64,000 nt of DNA. It comes from DATMNR01 sp963702765 (GTDB lineage: Bacteria > Chloroflexota > Ktedonobacteria > Ktedonobacterales > Ktedonobacteraceae). Shown here piece by piece: positions 9,749-19,942 of the stretch. The notes beneath the pieces were generated by a model. The model saw only the letters and a list, made by a program, of their open reading frames with translations. It was not told the origin of the DNA and did no database searches. The first letter of the stretch is position 1, and each line of letters opens with the position of its first letter. The translations under genes and the position numbers were made by a program. Location of the stretch: positions 62,001-126,000 of the forward strand of contig CAVPEB010000042.1 of NCBI GenBank assembly GCA_963702765.1, written 5' to 3'.

Positions 9749-10926
9749 ATGTTCAAACTTGCAAACAGGCGAAAAGCAAAACGCTGCGAAAGCAATACAG
9801 CTAGTTTTTCCTCCAATGAACTCGGAGATGGGAGACGACGTACAGTGAACAGGCCGCTCCTTCTGGTCGCGTCCATATTGGTGCTGCTAGTTATGTTCTT
9901 GTCTGCTTGCGGCAGCACCAGCAATGGTGCAATACCAGTAGTGCTTCTACTGCTAAGGCAACATCAACGCCTCAAATCAAGAAACACGACACATGTGCTC
10001 CGCAAGCCACGCTCCCGGCTGATATCCCTGCTAGCGGCACAGTTGATACCGGAGCCAATGTGATAACCACTTTCAACAATGCCCGTCAGCAAGAGGGATG
10101 CGCTGTGCCATTGAGTATTGACCCTGCCGCATTCGACGCTGCCACCCCACAGATGCAGGAGTTGATGCTGATCAATGCAGAGCGTCAGGATCGAGGCTTG
10201 CCAGCATTACAGTTGGATAGTACCCTGCTCTCGCAGATCGATACCAATCATAGCAAGGAACTCGTACAATACAACTACTTTGCCCACTCCAGCCCCATCA
10301 ATCAGCCTGGAGGCAAGACCAATTCCAGCAGTCGAATCACTGTGAATTCGGCGGTCAACGGACAACTCTGCTGCGCGGAGAACATTGCTGGTGGTGGCCC
10401 TGCTGCTGACGCAATCTACCGCTTCATGTACCAGGATTTTAGCTCGAACTGGGGGCACCGCCAAAATATTCTTGGCTTCAATTCTAACCTTGATACCAAC
10501 CCTGGCCATTACACCTGGATAGGCATCGGTATAGCAACAGGTGGCCAGTTTGGCTTCTACACCACTCTTGATTTTCTTGAGGATTCCACTGCCACACCGT
10601 ATACACCGCCAGCAACAGCAGATACACAGGCGCCTACCATGAGTCCACCGACTGTGCTTGATGCCAATACAGTTCAAGTAACAGGTGTTCAGGATGACAG
10701 TGATGGAGGTACAGGTGGAGTAGTAGGAGTCAGCAGCGTCGTCTTTTATGTCGGCACCGCTGTGGCTGCCGATGGGAGTACTTTCCAAACGGTCGTGGCG
10801 ACACAATCAACTCCCGGAACCTGGACGGCGAATCTGGCGGTCACTGATCCGACCACCTTGCACGTGGTAGCGGTAGATGGAAGTGGCAATTTCACCGACT
10901 GTGTTGGTGGAGGAGCCACGTGCTAA
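9749..10926 (+). CDS. CAP/SCP-domain lipoprotein, frameshifted after the lipobox
   Basis: The first frame encodes a basic N-region, a hydrophobic stretch and a lipobox (LSAC). The second frame, from about 9927 to 10926, encodes a Thr/Ser linker, a CAP domain (LMLINAERQDRGLPALQLD, then HSKELVQYNYFAHSSP, then GHRQNIL) and an Ig-like tail of about 100 residues. Restoring one base in the AATGGTGCAATA stretch near 9927 joins them into one lipoprotein. CAP proteins are extracellular or surface proteins whose biochemical role in bacteria is mostly unknown. The start is either ATG 9749 or GTG 9845 just before the hydrophobic segment. It lies between two S53 peptidase genes, suggesting a secretome cluster. 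Confidence 0.75.
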
Positions 10927-11046
10927 TATAGTTCAGGATCATAACGCCATGCTCTCGAAAATCTCTCCAACTTACTTGTTTGAAGTGGCCCAGGGGGAGT
11001 TTTGCGAGAGCAGTACAGTATTGGATTGACTCGGGGAGGATCGAGT

Positions 11047-12801
11047 ATGTTTCTCATGCGCATCATTGTCCATCTGCAGAAGAAGTACGCCAGGAGGATA
11101 TGTGGAATCGGATCTATATTACTTCTGGTCTTGCTGGTCGGCTGCGGTGGTCCTAGTACGGTCAATGTAGCTTCCCCTACTCCAACGCTTCCGCGAATCT
11201 CGTGGACGACGTTTGATCTGCATCTACCTCCGGAGGCTCTCAATGCCCCAGTCGTTGGACCGCTATCCAATGATACTGTACTTCATGTGAGCATTACCTT
11301 CCATGTGAACCAGCAGGTACTTAATACATTACAGGCTACTCCAGGGCAGGACCTGGAAAAGTATGCCGATCAGTTGGGGATTAGTGGTAGCGAGTATCAA
11401 CAGATCAAACAAGTCTATGGAATACAGGATGCTACTCTGAATCTCAACAAGTTACATACTATGCTTACTATTGATGCTAAAGCGAAAACGTTTGCATCTG
11501 TGTTTCAAATCCAGTTCCTTCTCCATACACTCAATGGGCGTACCTTTTATGCTCCAACTGGCAATCCCAGAGTGCCAACCCTTATCGCGCCTAAAATCCT
11601 CGCTATCACGGGCTTGGATAGCTACAGCCTTTCCCCAAGGACAGGTTTTGCCGCCGATCCAAACCGTAAAGCGGCGAGCCAGGCTACCCAGCTTGATTGT
11701 AACCTGCGCCAAAATGTCCTAAGCCCACTGGCCATAGCACATTTCTATGGCTATGATCAATTCTATAAATCTGAATTGAAAGGTGAGGGGATTGCGATCA
11801 ACCTGGTTGAGATTGATGGGTTTGTCAATTCGGATGTCCAGAACTATGCAAGTTGCATGAACTATCGAGGCCATTTGAAAGTGGTTGATTTGAATACACC
11901 GCCAGACCCTGGCGAGGAAGCAACCCTCGATATTGAGATGGCCATGGGGCTGGCGCCCGCCGCAAATATCGTTGATTATGCAACAAGTGATGCTAATTTT
12001 ACCTCCATTAATAAGGCGCTTCAAGAAATTGTGAATGATAATGCGAAGAATACCAACAGTGGTAGTATTGTCAGTATCAGTCTGGGAGCGACTGAAAGCG
12101 GAATAACCCCGGGTGATGTTGCCGCAATTGATCAGAATTTGCAAATTTTGACCAAAGCAGAGCATATGACGGTCTTTGTCGCAAGTGGCGACTGTGCGGC
12201 GTTTGATAGTGGAACCTATGGTGATCTCTCGGTCGATTTCCCTGCCAGCGACCCCTGGGTTGTAACCGTCGGAGGCACTGATCCAGTCCTTGACCAGCAG
12301 AAAGGTATTAACGAGACGGCATGGGCCAATGATGCAAATCATGCCGCATGCAACAATCATTGGGGCAGTGGCGGGGGACTTAGCAAGCTATTTAAACGAC
12401 CAGATTGGCAGGAGGCTCCTGGAGTGCAAAATACATACTCGAATGGAATGCGCCAGATGCCTGATGTATCTGCGTTTGCTTCTGCTCTGACCTACTATTA
12501 CCTGGGTCATTGGGACATAACAGGAGGAACAAGCGCTGCTGCTCCTATCTGGGCAAGCGGCATGGCATTGGTGAATGAGAAGTTGCTTCAGCAGACACAT
12601 CGGTTCTTCTCTGGACCAAATCTTTTTTATCAGGTAGCGCAGAGTGGAATAAATAGCCAACTGCAGCCCTTTACAGATGTAACCCAGGGAGGCAACCTGT
12701 ATTATCCTGCAACAAGTAATTGGGACTTTGCAACCGGACTGGGTACTCCCAATCTGAACGATTTCAGCAATATTCTGATTGCGATGACAAAGCAAGTATA
12801 A
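11047..12801 (+). CDS. S53-family peptidase, predicted lipoprotein
   Basis: The product is 584 residues long from ATG 11047. I chose this start because GGGGAGG lies 7 nt upstream, rather than the in-frame TTG 15 codons earlier. A hydrophobic segment ends in a lipobox-like LLVGC, followed by a Pro/Thr linker. A pro-domain spans about residues 70-190. The catalytic residues are E291-x3-D295 and S496 (GGTSAAAP), with the oxyanion Asp in VASGDCAAF and the C-terminal FATGLGTPN calcium region. It is diverged from the neighbouring S53 enzyme but keeps all key residues, so it should be active. Lipid anchoring would hold it on the cell surface while the first enzyme is released. Confidence 0.92.
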   Translation: MFLMRIIVHLQKKYARRICGIGSILLLVLLVGCGGPSTVNVASPTPTLPRISWTTFDLHLPPEALNAPVVGPLSNDTVLHVSITFHVNQQVLNTLQATPGQDLEKYADQLGISGSEYQQIKQVYGIQDATLNLNKLHTMLTIDAKAKTFASVFQIQFLLHTLNGRTFYAPTGNPRVPTLIAPKILAITGLDSYSLSPRTGFAADPNRKAASQATQLDCNLRQNVLSPLAIAHFYGYDQFYKSELKGEGIAINLVEIDGFVNSDVQNYASCMNYRGHLKVVDLNTPPDPGEEATLDIEMAMGLAPAANIVDYATSDANFTSINKALQEIVNDNAKNTNSGSIVSISLGATESGITPGDVAAIDQNLQILTKAEHMTVFVASGDCAAFDSGTYGDLSVDFPASDPWVVTVGGTDPVLDQQKGINETAWANDANHAACNNHWGSGGGLSKLFKRPDWQEAPGVQNTYSNGMRQMPDVSAFASALTYYYLGHWDITGGTSAAAPIWASGMALVNEKLLQQTHRFFSGPNLFYQVAQSGINSQLQPFTDVTQGGNLYYPATSNWDFATGLGTPNLNDFSNILIAMTKQV

Positions 12802-12839
12802 ATTAACACATTGTGGAAAGCTCTAGCGGAGGTTTATGT

Positions 12840-14982
12840 ATGGCTGACCGTTTGGGACAACGGTTTGGCAATTATCATCTTTTACAGTTATTGGGGCGGG
12901 GAAGCTTTGCTGAAGTCTATCTAGGGAAACATGTAGACCTCAACACACTGGCGGCGATCAAAGTCTATCGAACCCAACTGGTGGAACATGATATTGAGCG
13001 ATTTCGTCTCGAAGCGCGGATTATTAGCCACCTGGTGCATCCGCATATTTTGCGTATTCTGGAGTATAGCGTCGCAGAGAATACACCTTATATTAGTATG
13101 AATTATGCACCTAACGGATCATTACGCCAGCGGCATCCTAAAGGCAGCCGCGTCCCCTTAGCTACTGTAGTTTCTTATGTCAATCAGATCTCTTCTGCCC
13201 TGCAGTTTGCCCATGAGCAAAAACTCATTCATCGACATATAAAACCACAGAACTTCCTTGTCGGCAATGCGAATGAAATTTTGCTCAGTGACTTTGGGAT
13301 TGCCTCTGTTGACCAGAAATCGCGCTATCGGAGCCAAAATGATATGGTAGAAACTATTACGTACATGGCTCCTGAGCAGATCGAAGCTCATCCTCAACCG
13401 GCAAGTGACCAATACTCACTTGGAATTGTGGTCTATGAATGGCTGGCAGGCGAACCTCCTTTTCAAGGCTCGATTGCTGAACTGCCTGCCATGCATAAAG
13501 ATGCGCCTCCACCATCGTTACGCGAGAAGACCTCTAATATTGCTCCTCCTGTAGAAGCAGTAGTGATGAAGGCACTGGCGAAAGACTGGACGCAAAGGTT
13601 TACTGATATACAGGCATTTGCGACTGCATTGGAACAGGCAAGCAATTTTGAGAATGAGTCAACTATCTTTTCCGCTCCCCCCTCTCAGCCACTAGATGCA
13701 ACTGTCGCAGTTCAGTTCACATCACAGCAATCCCCGGAGCAAGCTGCTTCAACAGGTCAGCAAGCATCTCATGGTATATCCCGCCGTGTTGTCGTGTCAG
13801 GATTGCTAGGCCTGGTGGCTTTAGGGGCAATAGGAGGAGGGATTGTCTGGTTCAGCAGGAGAACGGCACCACCGATCTCTAGTTCTACTTCTAGCAGCAT
13901 TACACCTACTCCTGCTCAGCCGAAACTCCCAGCAAGCTCTCCTATGTTTGGCTTTAATCCACAACATACAAGTTTTAACGCAAATGAGTACATGCTTTCG
14001 CCAGCCAATGTTGCTCGGCTGGCGCCTTACTGGACGGCCCCAACTGGCGATAGCATCAATTCAACACCGGCGGTTGTCGGTAAAGCCGTCTTTGTAGGCT
14101 CGCACGATTCCAAAGTGTATGCGTGTGATATTGCTAGCGGAAATGTCCTGTGGACTGCTGCTACAGGCGGTTCAATCACTTCATCACCTGCAGTAGTGAA
14201 TGGAGTAGTGTATATTGGATCGACAGACAATAACCTGTATGCACTTAATGCTGACTCTGGAGAAACTCTTTGGAAAGCAACTGCTGGTGACGTTTTCCTC
14301 TCTTCCCCGACGGTTGTCAACGGCGTCCTTTATATCGGCTCGAACGATCACAAGCTGTATGCAATCAATGCAGCCACAGGCACGATGTTGTGGACTGTTT
14401 CTACAGGCGATAGCATTACTGCCTCGCCTTCTGTGATCAATGGGGTTGTCTACGTAGGTTCAAATGATCATTCGATGTATGCTATTGATGATTTCACAGG
14501 CACGATCCTGTGGACTGCCTCTACAGGTGATATGATCCTTGCTGCTTCTGCAATCGCAAATGGGGTAGTCTACGTTGGATCAGCAGATCACTCGCTATAT
14601 GCCCTGGATGCTACGACTGGCAAGACCATCTGGACAGTTTCCACGGGTGATCGCATCGTTTCCGGGTGTGCAGTTGCCAATGGAGTAGTCTATGTAGGTT
14701 CGGAAGATCACAAACTCTACGCCTGTGATGCTACAACAGGCAAAGTTCTCTGGACTGTTCCTACCGGAAGACGTGATTGACTCTACACCGATGGTAGCCA
14801 ATGAAGTGGTGTATATAGGTTCATCGGATCACAAACTCTATGCCTGCGGAGCAACCACAGGCAAAGTTCTCTGGTCAGCCACTACAGGGGATCGAGTCAC
14901 TTCTTCACCAGTTGTGGTTAATGGAGTAGTCTATATTGGCTCTTTTGATCATAAGTTGTACGCATTTCACCTCCCAGGCTGA
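12840..14982 (+). CDS. Ser/Thr kinase-like receptor with PQQ propeller; HRD Asp replaced by His; frameshifted near its C-terminus
   Basis: ATG 12840 is preceded by GGAGG at 7 nt. Residues 10-270 are a Hanks-type kinase fold: glycine loop GRGSFAEV, Lys41 in AAIK and DFG at 151-153. The catalytic loop reads H131-R-H133-IKPQN, so the catalytic Asp is His. After a Ser/Pro linker, one membrane helix (about 318-340) leads to about eight 40-residue PQQ/WD-like repeats with the pattern VVYVGS.DH.LYA.DATTG..LWT, an outside beta-propeller. The long frame stops at 14780, but repeats resume in another frame to 14982. An extra A in CCGGAAGAC (about 14768) explains the break. It may be a pseudokinase that senses a ligand outside the cell. 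Confidence 0.85.
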
Positions 14983-15183
14983 GGCCTCAATTCACTTCGC
15001 TTGTCTTTTACCTCCTCTATATGATACACTTTAAATGGAATTATAGGACTTATTTTTAGTAAGTAAGTATCATCATGATTTTGGCTTTGACTTCTGTAGC
15101 GAAGGCAGAAGTGAAGATATATACAAAAGTACAATACACAATAACGCTACATTCTTTGGTGTAGTGAGGAGGTTTTTTTAACT

Positions 15184-16845
15184 TTGACAACAGAAAATAT
15201 TCGACTTATCCCGCTGGGAGGCCTGGGGGAAGTCGGAAAGAATATGATGGTCGTTGAATATGGCGACGATATCATCATAATTGATTCTGGGCTGATGTTC
15301 CCAGACGATGAAATGTTTGGAGTCGATCTTGTCATCCCCGATACCAGCTATCTCATGGACAAAAAGCAACGCATCCACGGCATTTTTATTACCCACGGAC
15401 ATGAAGACCATATTGGCGCTCTAGCCTATGTTTTACCGATGCTCGATTTTCCCCCCATCTTTGCGACACGCCTTACCCAGGGACTGATAAGCGTCAAGCT
15501 CAAAGAACACAAGTTGCTCGATAAAACAACTATTAACCTTGTTACGCCGGGTGATCAGGTGTCATTGGGAGAATGTCTGGTTGAAATCGTGCGGGTCAAT
15601 CATAGCGTCCCCGATGCAGTGGCTCTTGCTATCCATACGCCAACAGGCACGATTGTCCATACAGGTGATTACAAATTCGATCATACTCCGACTGATGGGC
15701 AACCGGCTGATTTTGGCACACTGGCACGCATTGGCAATCAGGGTGTGCTCGTAATGATGGGAGATAGCACAAGGGTAGAATCACCCGGATATACTCCGTC
15801 TGAGCGCGTCATTAACGATTCTTTCGACAAAATTTTCGCTAATGCGCCCGGTCGCATCATCATAGCTACCTTTGCGTCATTGTTATCGCGCGTGCAGCAG
15901 GTTATTGATACCGCCAGTCGTTACGAACGCGTAGTTGCCCTTGTTGGACGCAGTATGGTCAACAACGTGCAAATGGCAATCGATTTGGAATACTTGAACA
16001 TTCCCAAAGCTATGCTTATCCGTGCAGAGGATATTAACAAATTCCCACCTGAGCGTGTCGTTATCATCTGTACTGGTAGCCAGGGAGAACCAACATCGGC
16101 TCTCACCCGCATAGCTAATCAGGATCATCGACTCGTGCGCATTCAGAAGGGTGATTTGGTAATTCTCTCGGCTACACCTGTGCCAGGCAACGAGAAAATG
16201 GTCAACCGCACTATCAATAACCTGTTCCGCCAGGGAGCTGAGGTATATTATCAGGCAATCGCCAATGTGCATGTTTCAGGTCATGCCGCTCAGGAAGAGC
16301 TGAAGTTGATGTTAAATCTTCTACGACCGACCTACTTCCTGCCCATCCATGGTGAATATCGCCAGCTGATTCTTCATGCAAAACTGGCCAATTCTCTGGG
16401 CATCCCAGAAGAACATATTGTTATTGCTGAGGATGGAGATATTGTAGAAGTGACCCAGGAATCCATTGAAGTCATAGATCATGTTGCCTGTGGCAATGTG
16501 TTTGTGGATGGACTTGGTGTAGGAGACATTGGGCATATTGTGCTGCGTGACCGCCAGGTGCTGGCGCAAGATGGCATTCTCATGGTGGTTCTTACCGTCG
16601 ATAAAGAGACTGGACTTCCTCTGGCTGGACCTGATATTGTTTCGCGAGGATTTGTTTATGTCCGCGATTCCGAAGAACTACTGGAAAAAGCGCGCGAACG
16701 CGTCCTGGAATCGTTTGTTGGTTTAAACGGTCATGCCTCTGATTGGTCGTTTGTGAAAGACAAGATCAAGCATACATTAAGTGAATTCCTGTATGAGAAG
16801 ACACATCGTCGACCAATGATTTTGCCGCTCGTAATGGAAGTGTAA
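15184..16845 (+). CDS. rnj: Ribonuclease J
   Basis: A 553-residue metallo-beta-lactamase/beta-CASP ribonuclease. The zinc motif is HGHEDH at residues 71-76, with HTGDYKFD further on and the beta-CASP motifs in the middle (ATFASLLSRVQQ, CTGSQGEP). The RNase J C-terminal domain is complete. It performs 5'-3' exonucleolytic and endonucleolytic RNA decay and maturation in the cytoplasm. The start is TTG 15184 with AGGAGG 11 nt upstream; no ATG fits the conserved N-terminus (IRLIPLGGLGEVGKN). It is followed by ftsK, a common neighbour of RNase J genes in Gram-positive-type genomes. Confidence 0.96.
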   Translation: MTTENIRLIPLGGLGEVGKNMMVVEYGDDIIIIDSGLMFPDDEMFGVDLVIPDTSYLMDKKQRIHGIFITHGHEDHIGALAYVLPMLDFPPIFATRLTQGLISVKLKEHKLLDKTTINLVTPGDQVSLGECLVEIVRVNHSVPDAVALAIHTPTGTIVHTGDYKFDHTPTDGQPADFGTLARIGNQGVLVMMGDSTRVESPGYTPSERVINDSFDKIFANAPGRIIIATFASLLSRVQQVIDTASRYERVVALVGRSMVNNVQMAIDLEYLNIPKAMLIRAEDINKFPPERVVIICTGSQGEPTSALTRIANQDHRLVRIQKGDLVILSATPVPGNEKMVNRTINNLFRQGAEVYYQAIANVHVSGHAAQEELKLMLNLLRPTYFLPIHGEYRQLILHAKLANSLGIPEEHIVIAEDGDIVEVTQESIEVIDHVACGNVFVDGLGVGDIGHIVLRDRQVLAQDGILMVVLTVDKETGLPLAGPDIVSRGFVYVRDSEELLEKARERVLESFVGLNGHASDWSFVKDKIKHTLSEFLYEKTHRRPMILPLVMEV

Positions 16846-16859
16846 AGCATTTTACACTT
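16838..16859. terminator. Small hairpin spanning the RNase J stop codon
   Basis: Perfect 9-bp arms AAGTGTAAA / TTTACACTT (16838-16846, 16851-16859) with a 4-nt loop. The hairpin includes the TAA stop and has no T-run. It may separate rnj and ftsK transcription or be a protein-binding site. Confidence 0.35.
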
Positions 16860-16886
16860 GCTTCTCTGGAACATATGCGCTATGAT
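16858..16886 (+). promoter_or_regulatory. Candidate ftsK promoter
   Basis: TTGCTT (16858-16863) and TATGAT (16881-16886) with 17-nt spacing, about 45 bp upstream of the ftsK start and just past the hairpin. Confidence 0.4.
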
Positions 16887-16932
16887 ACAGGTGTCTTCAT
16901 GACTCTTGCGTGGCAAGAAGGAGAAACCAAAC

Positions 16933-19857
16933 ATGGCAGCACATGATCAGAAGAAAGAACAAAAGCAGAAGGCGCGTGTGGGGCCAGGTTTAGATGCTGG
17001 CAATACTTCCCGTGTCAGCAAAGCAGCCGGGAATCTTGGCTCTGAAAGCATGCGTGTAGAGCAACGTGCCAAGACTCCTTCGCCTGCAAGAAAATCCCAG
17101 GGTAGTAAACAAGGGGCAAAAAAAGGTAGTTCTGCAAAGCGCCCTGGATCCGGGTCTGCTCCTGCCGATTCGCGCATGATCGGCAGGGTGCAGAGTAAGT
17201 GGCAATCTCTGGATTCACATAGCAAACAGACCATTTTTAGCTTACTTCTTCTCTTCCTGTCAATTCTCCTGTTCGGCGCTCTTACACTTTGGCATTCGTT
17301 ACCTTTATTTGGCGCACTTGATAGCTTCTTCCTCACATTATTTGGATGGGGAGCATATCTGCTTATTGTGGGCTTGATTGCCTTTGCCATCGCTCATCTT
17401 GTTGAAGGGACTCGCAAGACACGCTTTATACGTTGGTCTCTGGTTTGGGGACTGCTGGTACTGTTGCTTTTACTGCTTGCTGAAAGCCGTCTGATACGGG
17501 GAAGCCCCACGGGAGGCGTCATTGGTTCATTGATGGTGCGCCCTTTGCTCGGTTGGCCTGTGCTTGTCCAACATGTCCTCGTGATTGGACTGTTCGTGAT
17601 TTTTGTTATAGTCACTTTTCGAATCACCTTTGATCACGTGTGGCGGGTCACCGGTTACGCCAGGAAGGTAGCTTCATCGTTGCCAGGAAAATCATCAGAT
17701 GGGAATGCATCCAGCCCATCTCCATATCTTGGCCAGCGTCCTCAATACAGTCGCTATGCAAGCCAGATAGTGAGTCCTCCTGGTTCTCCGAATAGTCAAA
17801 ACGCTGGCGACGATGAAGAACTTGACGATGATTCAGACATTGATTTTGAAGCTGATTTTGGGGTTGAAGATGACCCACTCAATGATATCAACCTGCATAA
17901 ACAACACATCGGGTCTGTGCCTCGTGGTTCTCGTGCTGCCCAGCAATTTGACCGTGATGAGCATAAAGCGGCTGTGCAAGGAGCGCGACAACAATCTCTG
18001 CCACTTGGTAAAACCAGCACTGACAACGACCAGGATGATGAAGAGATGGAGCCTCTGGCACCCAATCCTTTGCGCGCTAATCAACCTAAGATAGTAACCC
18101 GTGCTGCGAAACCACCCGAGATAGAGTCGCCCTGGAAATTAGTTGAGACGGCTATCCTGAATAACCCGGAAGATGTCAAATTTCATTTGCTGGGTGACGA
18201 TACCGAGACACTGGCTAAAACTATACAGGACACGCTACGAAGTTTCCGCGTGGATGCTGAAGTCAGGAAAGAGGATATCAGCATTGGTCCGACTGTCATT
18301 CGTTTTGGCATTCGCCCAACGGGTAAACCCGCAGTGAAGGAAGATGAAAAGGGGCGATTGGTTCCAATCAAGGATGCCGCGGGCAACATTGTCTATGAAC
18401 AACGCACGCGTGTCAGCCGTATTATGGCATTGCAAAACGATCTTGCACTTGTGCTCGAAGCAAAGTCGATCCGTATGGAAGCTCCTGTTCCAGGACGCCC
18501 CTATGTGGGTGTTGAGATTCCTAACAAGAATAGCAGGCTGGTGACGTTAAGAGAAGTATTGGAGAGCAAGGAGTACCAGTCAGCAAAGGCAAAATCAAAG
18601 CTGGCCATTGCTCTAGGAAAAGATGTAGCGGGTGCGGTGCGTGTCGGCGATTTAGCGCGCATGCCTCACTTGCTCATTGCAGGGGCAACAGGTGCAGGAA
18701 AGAGTGTCGCGATCAATGCCATCATCGGCAGTATTCTCACCCAGGCCTCACCTGACGATGTGCGCTTTTTGATGATCGACCCTAAAATGGTCGAATTAAA
18801 TATGTATAATGGTATTCCTCACCTGCTTTCACCAGTTGTCATAGAAGTTGATAAGGTCGTTGGTTTACTGAAGATCGCCATTGCTGAAATGGAGAGACGT
18901 TATCGCTCCTTCTCACAGTTGGGCGTGCGTAACCTCGATGGATATCGCAAGCTACGAGCTGAACGTCTTGCGCGAGGTGATTCTTCACTGAAGAATCTGC
19001 CCGCTATTGTGATCATCATTGATGAACTGGCTGACTTGATGATGGCCGCTCCCGAAGAGGTTGAGGGTTTGATCTGCCGTTTAGCGCAACTTGCGCGTGC
19101 AACGGGTATACACCTGGTCATAGCCACGCAGCGACCATCGGTAGATGTAATTACAGGTCTTATCAAAGCTAATATCCCAACACGTATCTCTTTTATGGTC
19201 AGTTCAGCGGTTGATTCGCGCACCATCATCGATATGGGAGGCGCGGAGCGCCTGCTTGGACGAGGTGACATGCTCTATCTTCCGGCTGAAGCAGGGAAGC
19301 CTGAACGCATCCAGGGAGCGTTCGTTGCAGATGATGAAGCGGATAGGCTCGTTAGCTATTGGAAACAGCAGGCTATCGAGCATGCTGCAGCAGTGGCTGC
19401 TGCCACTGCAAACAATAATGCTCCAAATCAGCTAGATGCGACTGTGCCTCAAGCGGTCGAGCCTGGTTGGGAAGTGATTGACAATGGCTCAGACGAATTC
19501 GAATTAGATGATGAACTGCTTGAGCAGGCTGAGCAAGTTGTGTATGAATACGAACGCGCCTCAATCTCCTTATTACAACGCCGCCTGCGTATCGGCTATT
19601 CACGAGCTGCTCGATTGATTGATCTTTTGGAAGAACGGGGCATTATTGGTCGCTTCGAGCAGGGGGGCCGTTCTCGCGAAGTATTTGAAAAAAGAGATGC
19701 CAGGTACGGTGGTAGAGGCGAGGGTAGAACGATGGCTGATGAAGCCGCTGATATTATAGCTGAGGAGAAGACTCGCGAAGAGTTTTTGAAAAAGCATGGT
19801 ACAGGTACAGGAGGCAATTGGCAAAGTGGGAATGGGGTGGCAGGTAACGAAGAATAA
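16933..19857 (+). CDS. ftsK: FtsK/SpoIIIE-family DNA translocase
   Basis: The product is 974 residues from ATG 16933 (AAGGAG 10 nt upstream; a GTG nine codons earlier lacks a site). A basic N-terminal tail is followed by four membrane helices (about 95-235) and an acidic, low-complexity linker to about 380. The motor domain follows, with Walker A GATGAGKS at 584-591, Walker B IIIIDELADLM and the ATQRPSVDVITG motif. The C-terminus holds a gamma winged-helix domain (SISLLQRRLRIGYSRAARLID), which reads chromosome-orienting KOPS-like sites. It pumps DNA through the closing septum or into spores. The length is normal for full FtsK proteins with a long linker. Confidence 0.96.
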   Translation: MAAHDQKKEQKQKARVGPGLDAGNTSRVSKAAGNLGSESMRVEQRAKTPSPARKSQGSKQGAKKGSSAKRPGSGSAPADSRMIGRVQSKWQSLDSHSKQTIFSLLLLFLSILLFGALTLWHSLPLFGALDSFFLTLFGWGAYLLIVGLIAFAIAHLVEGTRKTRFIRWSLVWGLLVLLLLLLAESRLIRGSPTGGVIGSLMVRPLLGWPVLVQHVLVIGLFVIFVIVTFRITFDHVWRVTGYARKVASSLPGKSSDGNASSPSPYLGQRPQYSRYASQIVSPPGSPNSQNAGDDEELDDDSDIDFEADFGVEDDPLNDINLHKQHIGSVPRGSRAAQQFDRDEHKAAVQGARQQSLPLGKTSTDNDQDDEEMEPLAPNPLRANQPKIVTRAAKPPEIESPWKLVETAILNNPEDVKFHLLGDDTETLAKTIQDTLRSFRVDAEVRKEDISIGPTVIRFGIRPTGKPAVKEDEKGRLVPIKDAAGNIVYEQRTRVSRIMALQNDLALVLEAKSIRMEAPVPGRPYVGVEIPNKNSRLVTLREVLESKEYQSAKAKSKLAIALGKDVAGAVRVGDLARMPHLLIAGATGAGKSVAINAIIGSILTQASPDDVRFLMIDPKMVELNMYNGIPHLLSPVVIEVDKVVGLLKIAIAEMERRYRSFSQLGVRNLDGYRKLRAERLARGDSSLKNLPAIVIIIDELADLMMAAPEEVEGLICRLAQLARATGIHLVIATQRPSVDVITGLIKANIPTRISFMVSSAVDSRTIIDMGGAERLLGRGDMLYLPAEAGKPERIQGAFVADDEADRLVSYWKQQAIEHAAAVAAATANNNAPNQLDATVPQAVEPGWEVIDNGSDEFELDDELLEQAEQVVYEYERASISLLQRRLRIGYSRAARLIDLLEERGIIGRFEQGGRSREVFEKRDARYGGRGEGRTMADEAADIIAEEKTREEFLKKHGTGTGGNWQSGNGVAGNEE

Positions 19858-19942
19858 TATTGAAAAACTTAGCTTGTGATTGTGCCTGAAAAATCTCCTG
19901 TTCCAGTTTGCTTGTTTCTCTTGAGAGAAAGGAAGAACTAGT

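Noticed and set aside
10207..10806. 199-codon minus-strand frame inside the CAP gene
   Set aside because: Opposite a recognisable CAP domain; Cys/Arg/Ile-rich shadow composition.
11719..12360. 213-codon minus-strand frame inside the second S53 gene
   Set aside because: Antisense to catalytic-domain coding sequence with all conserved residues.
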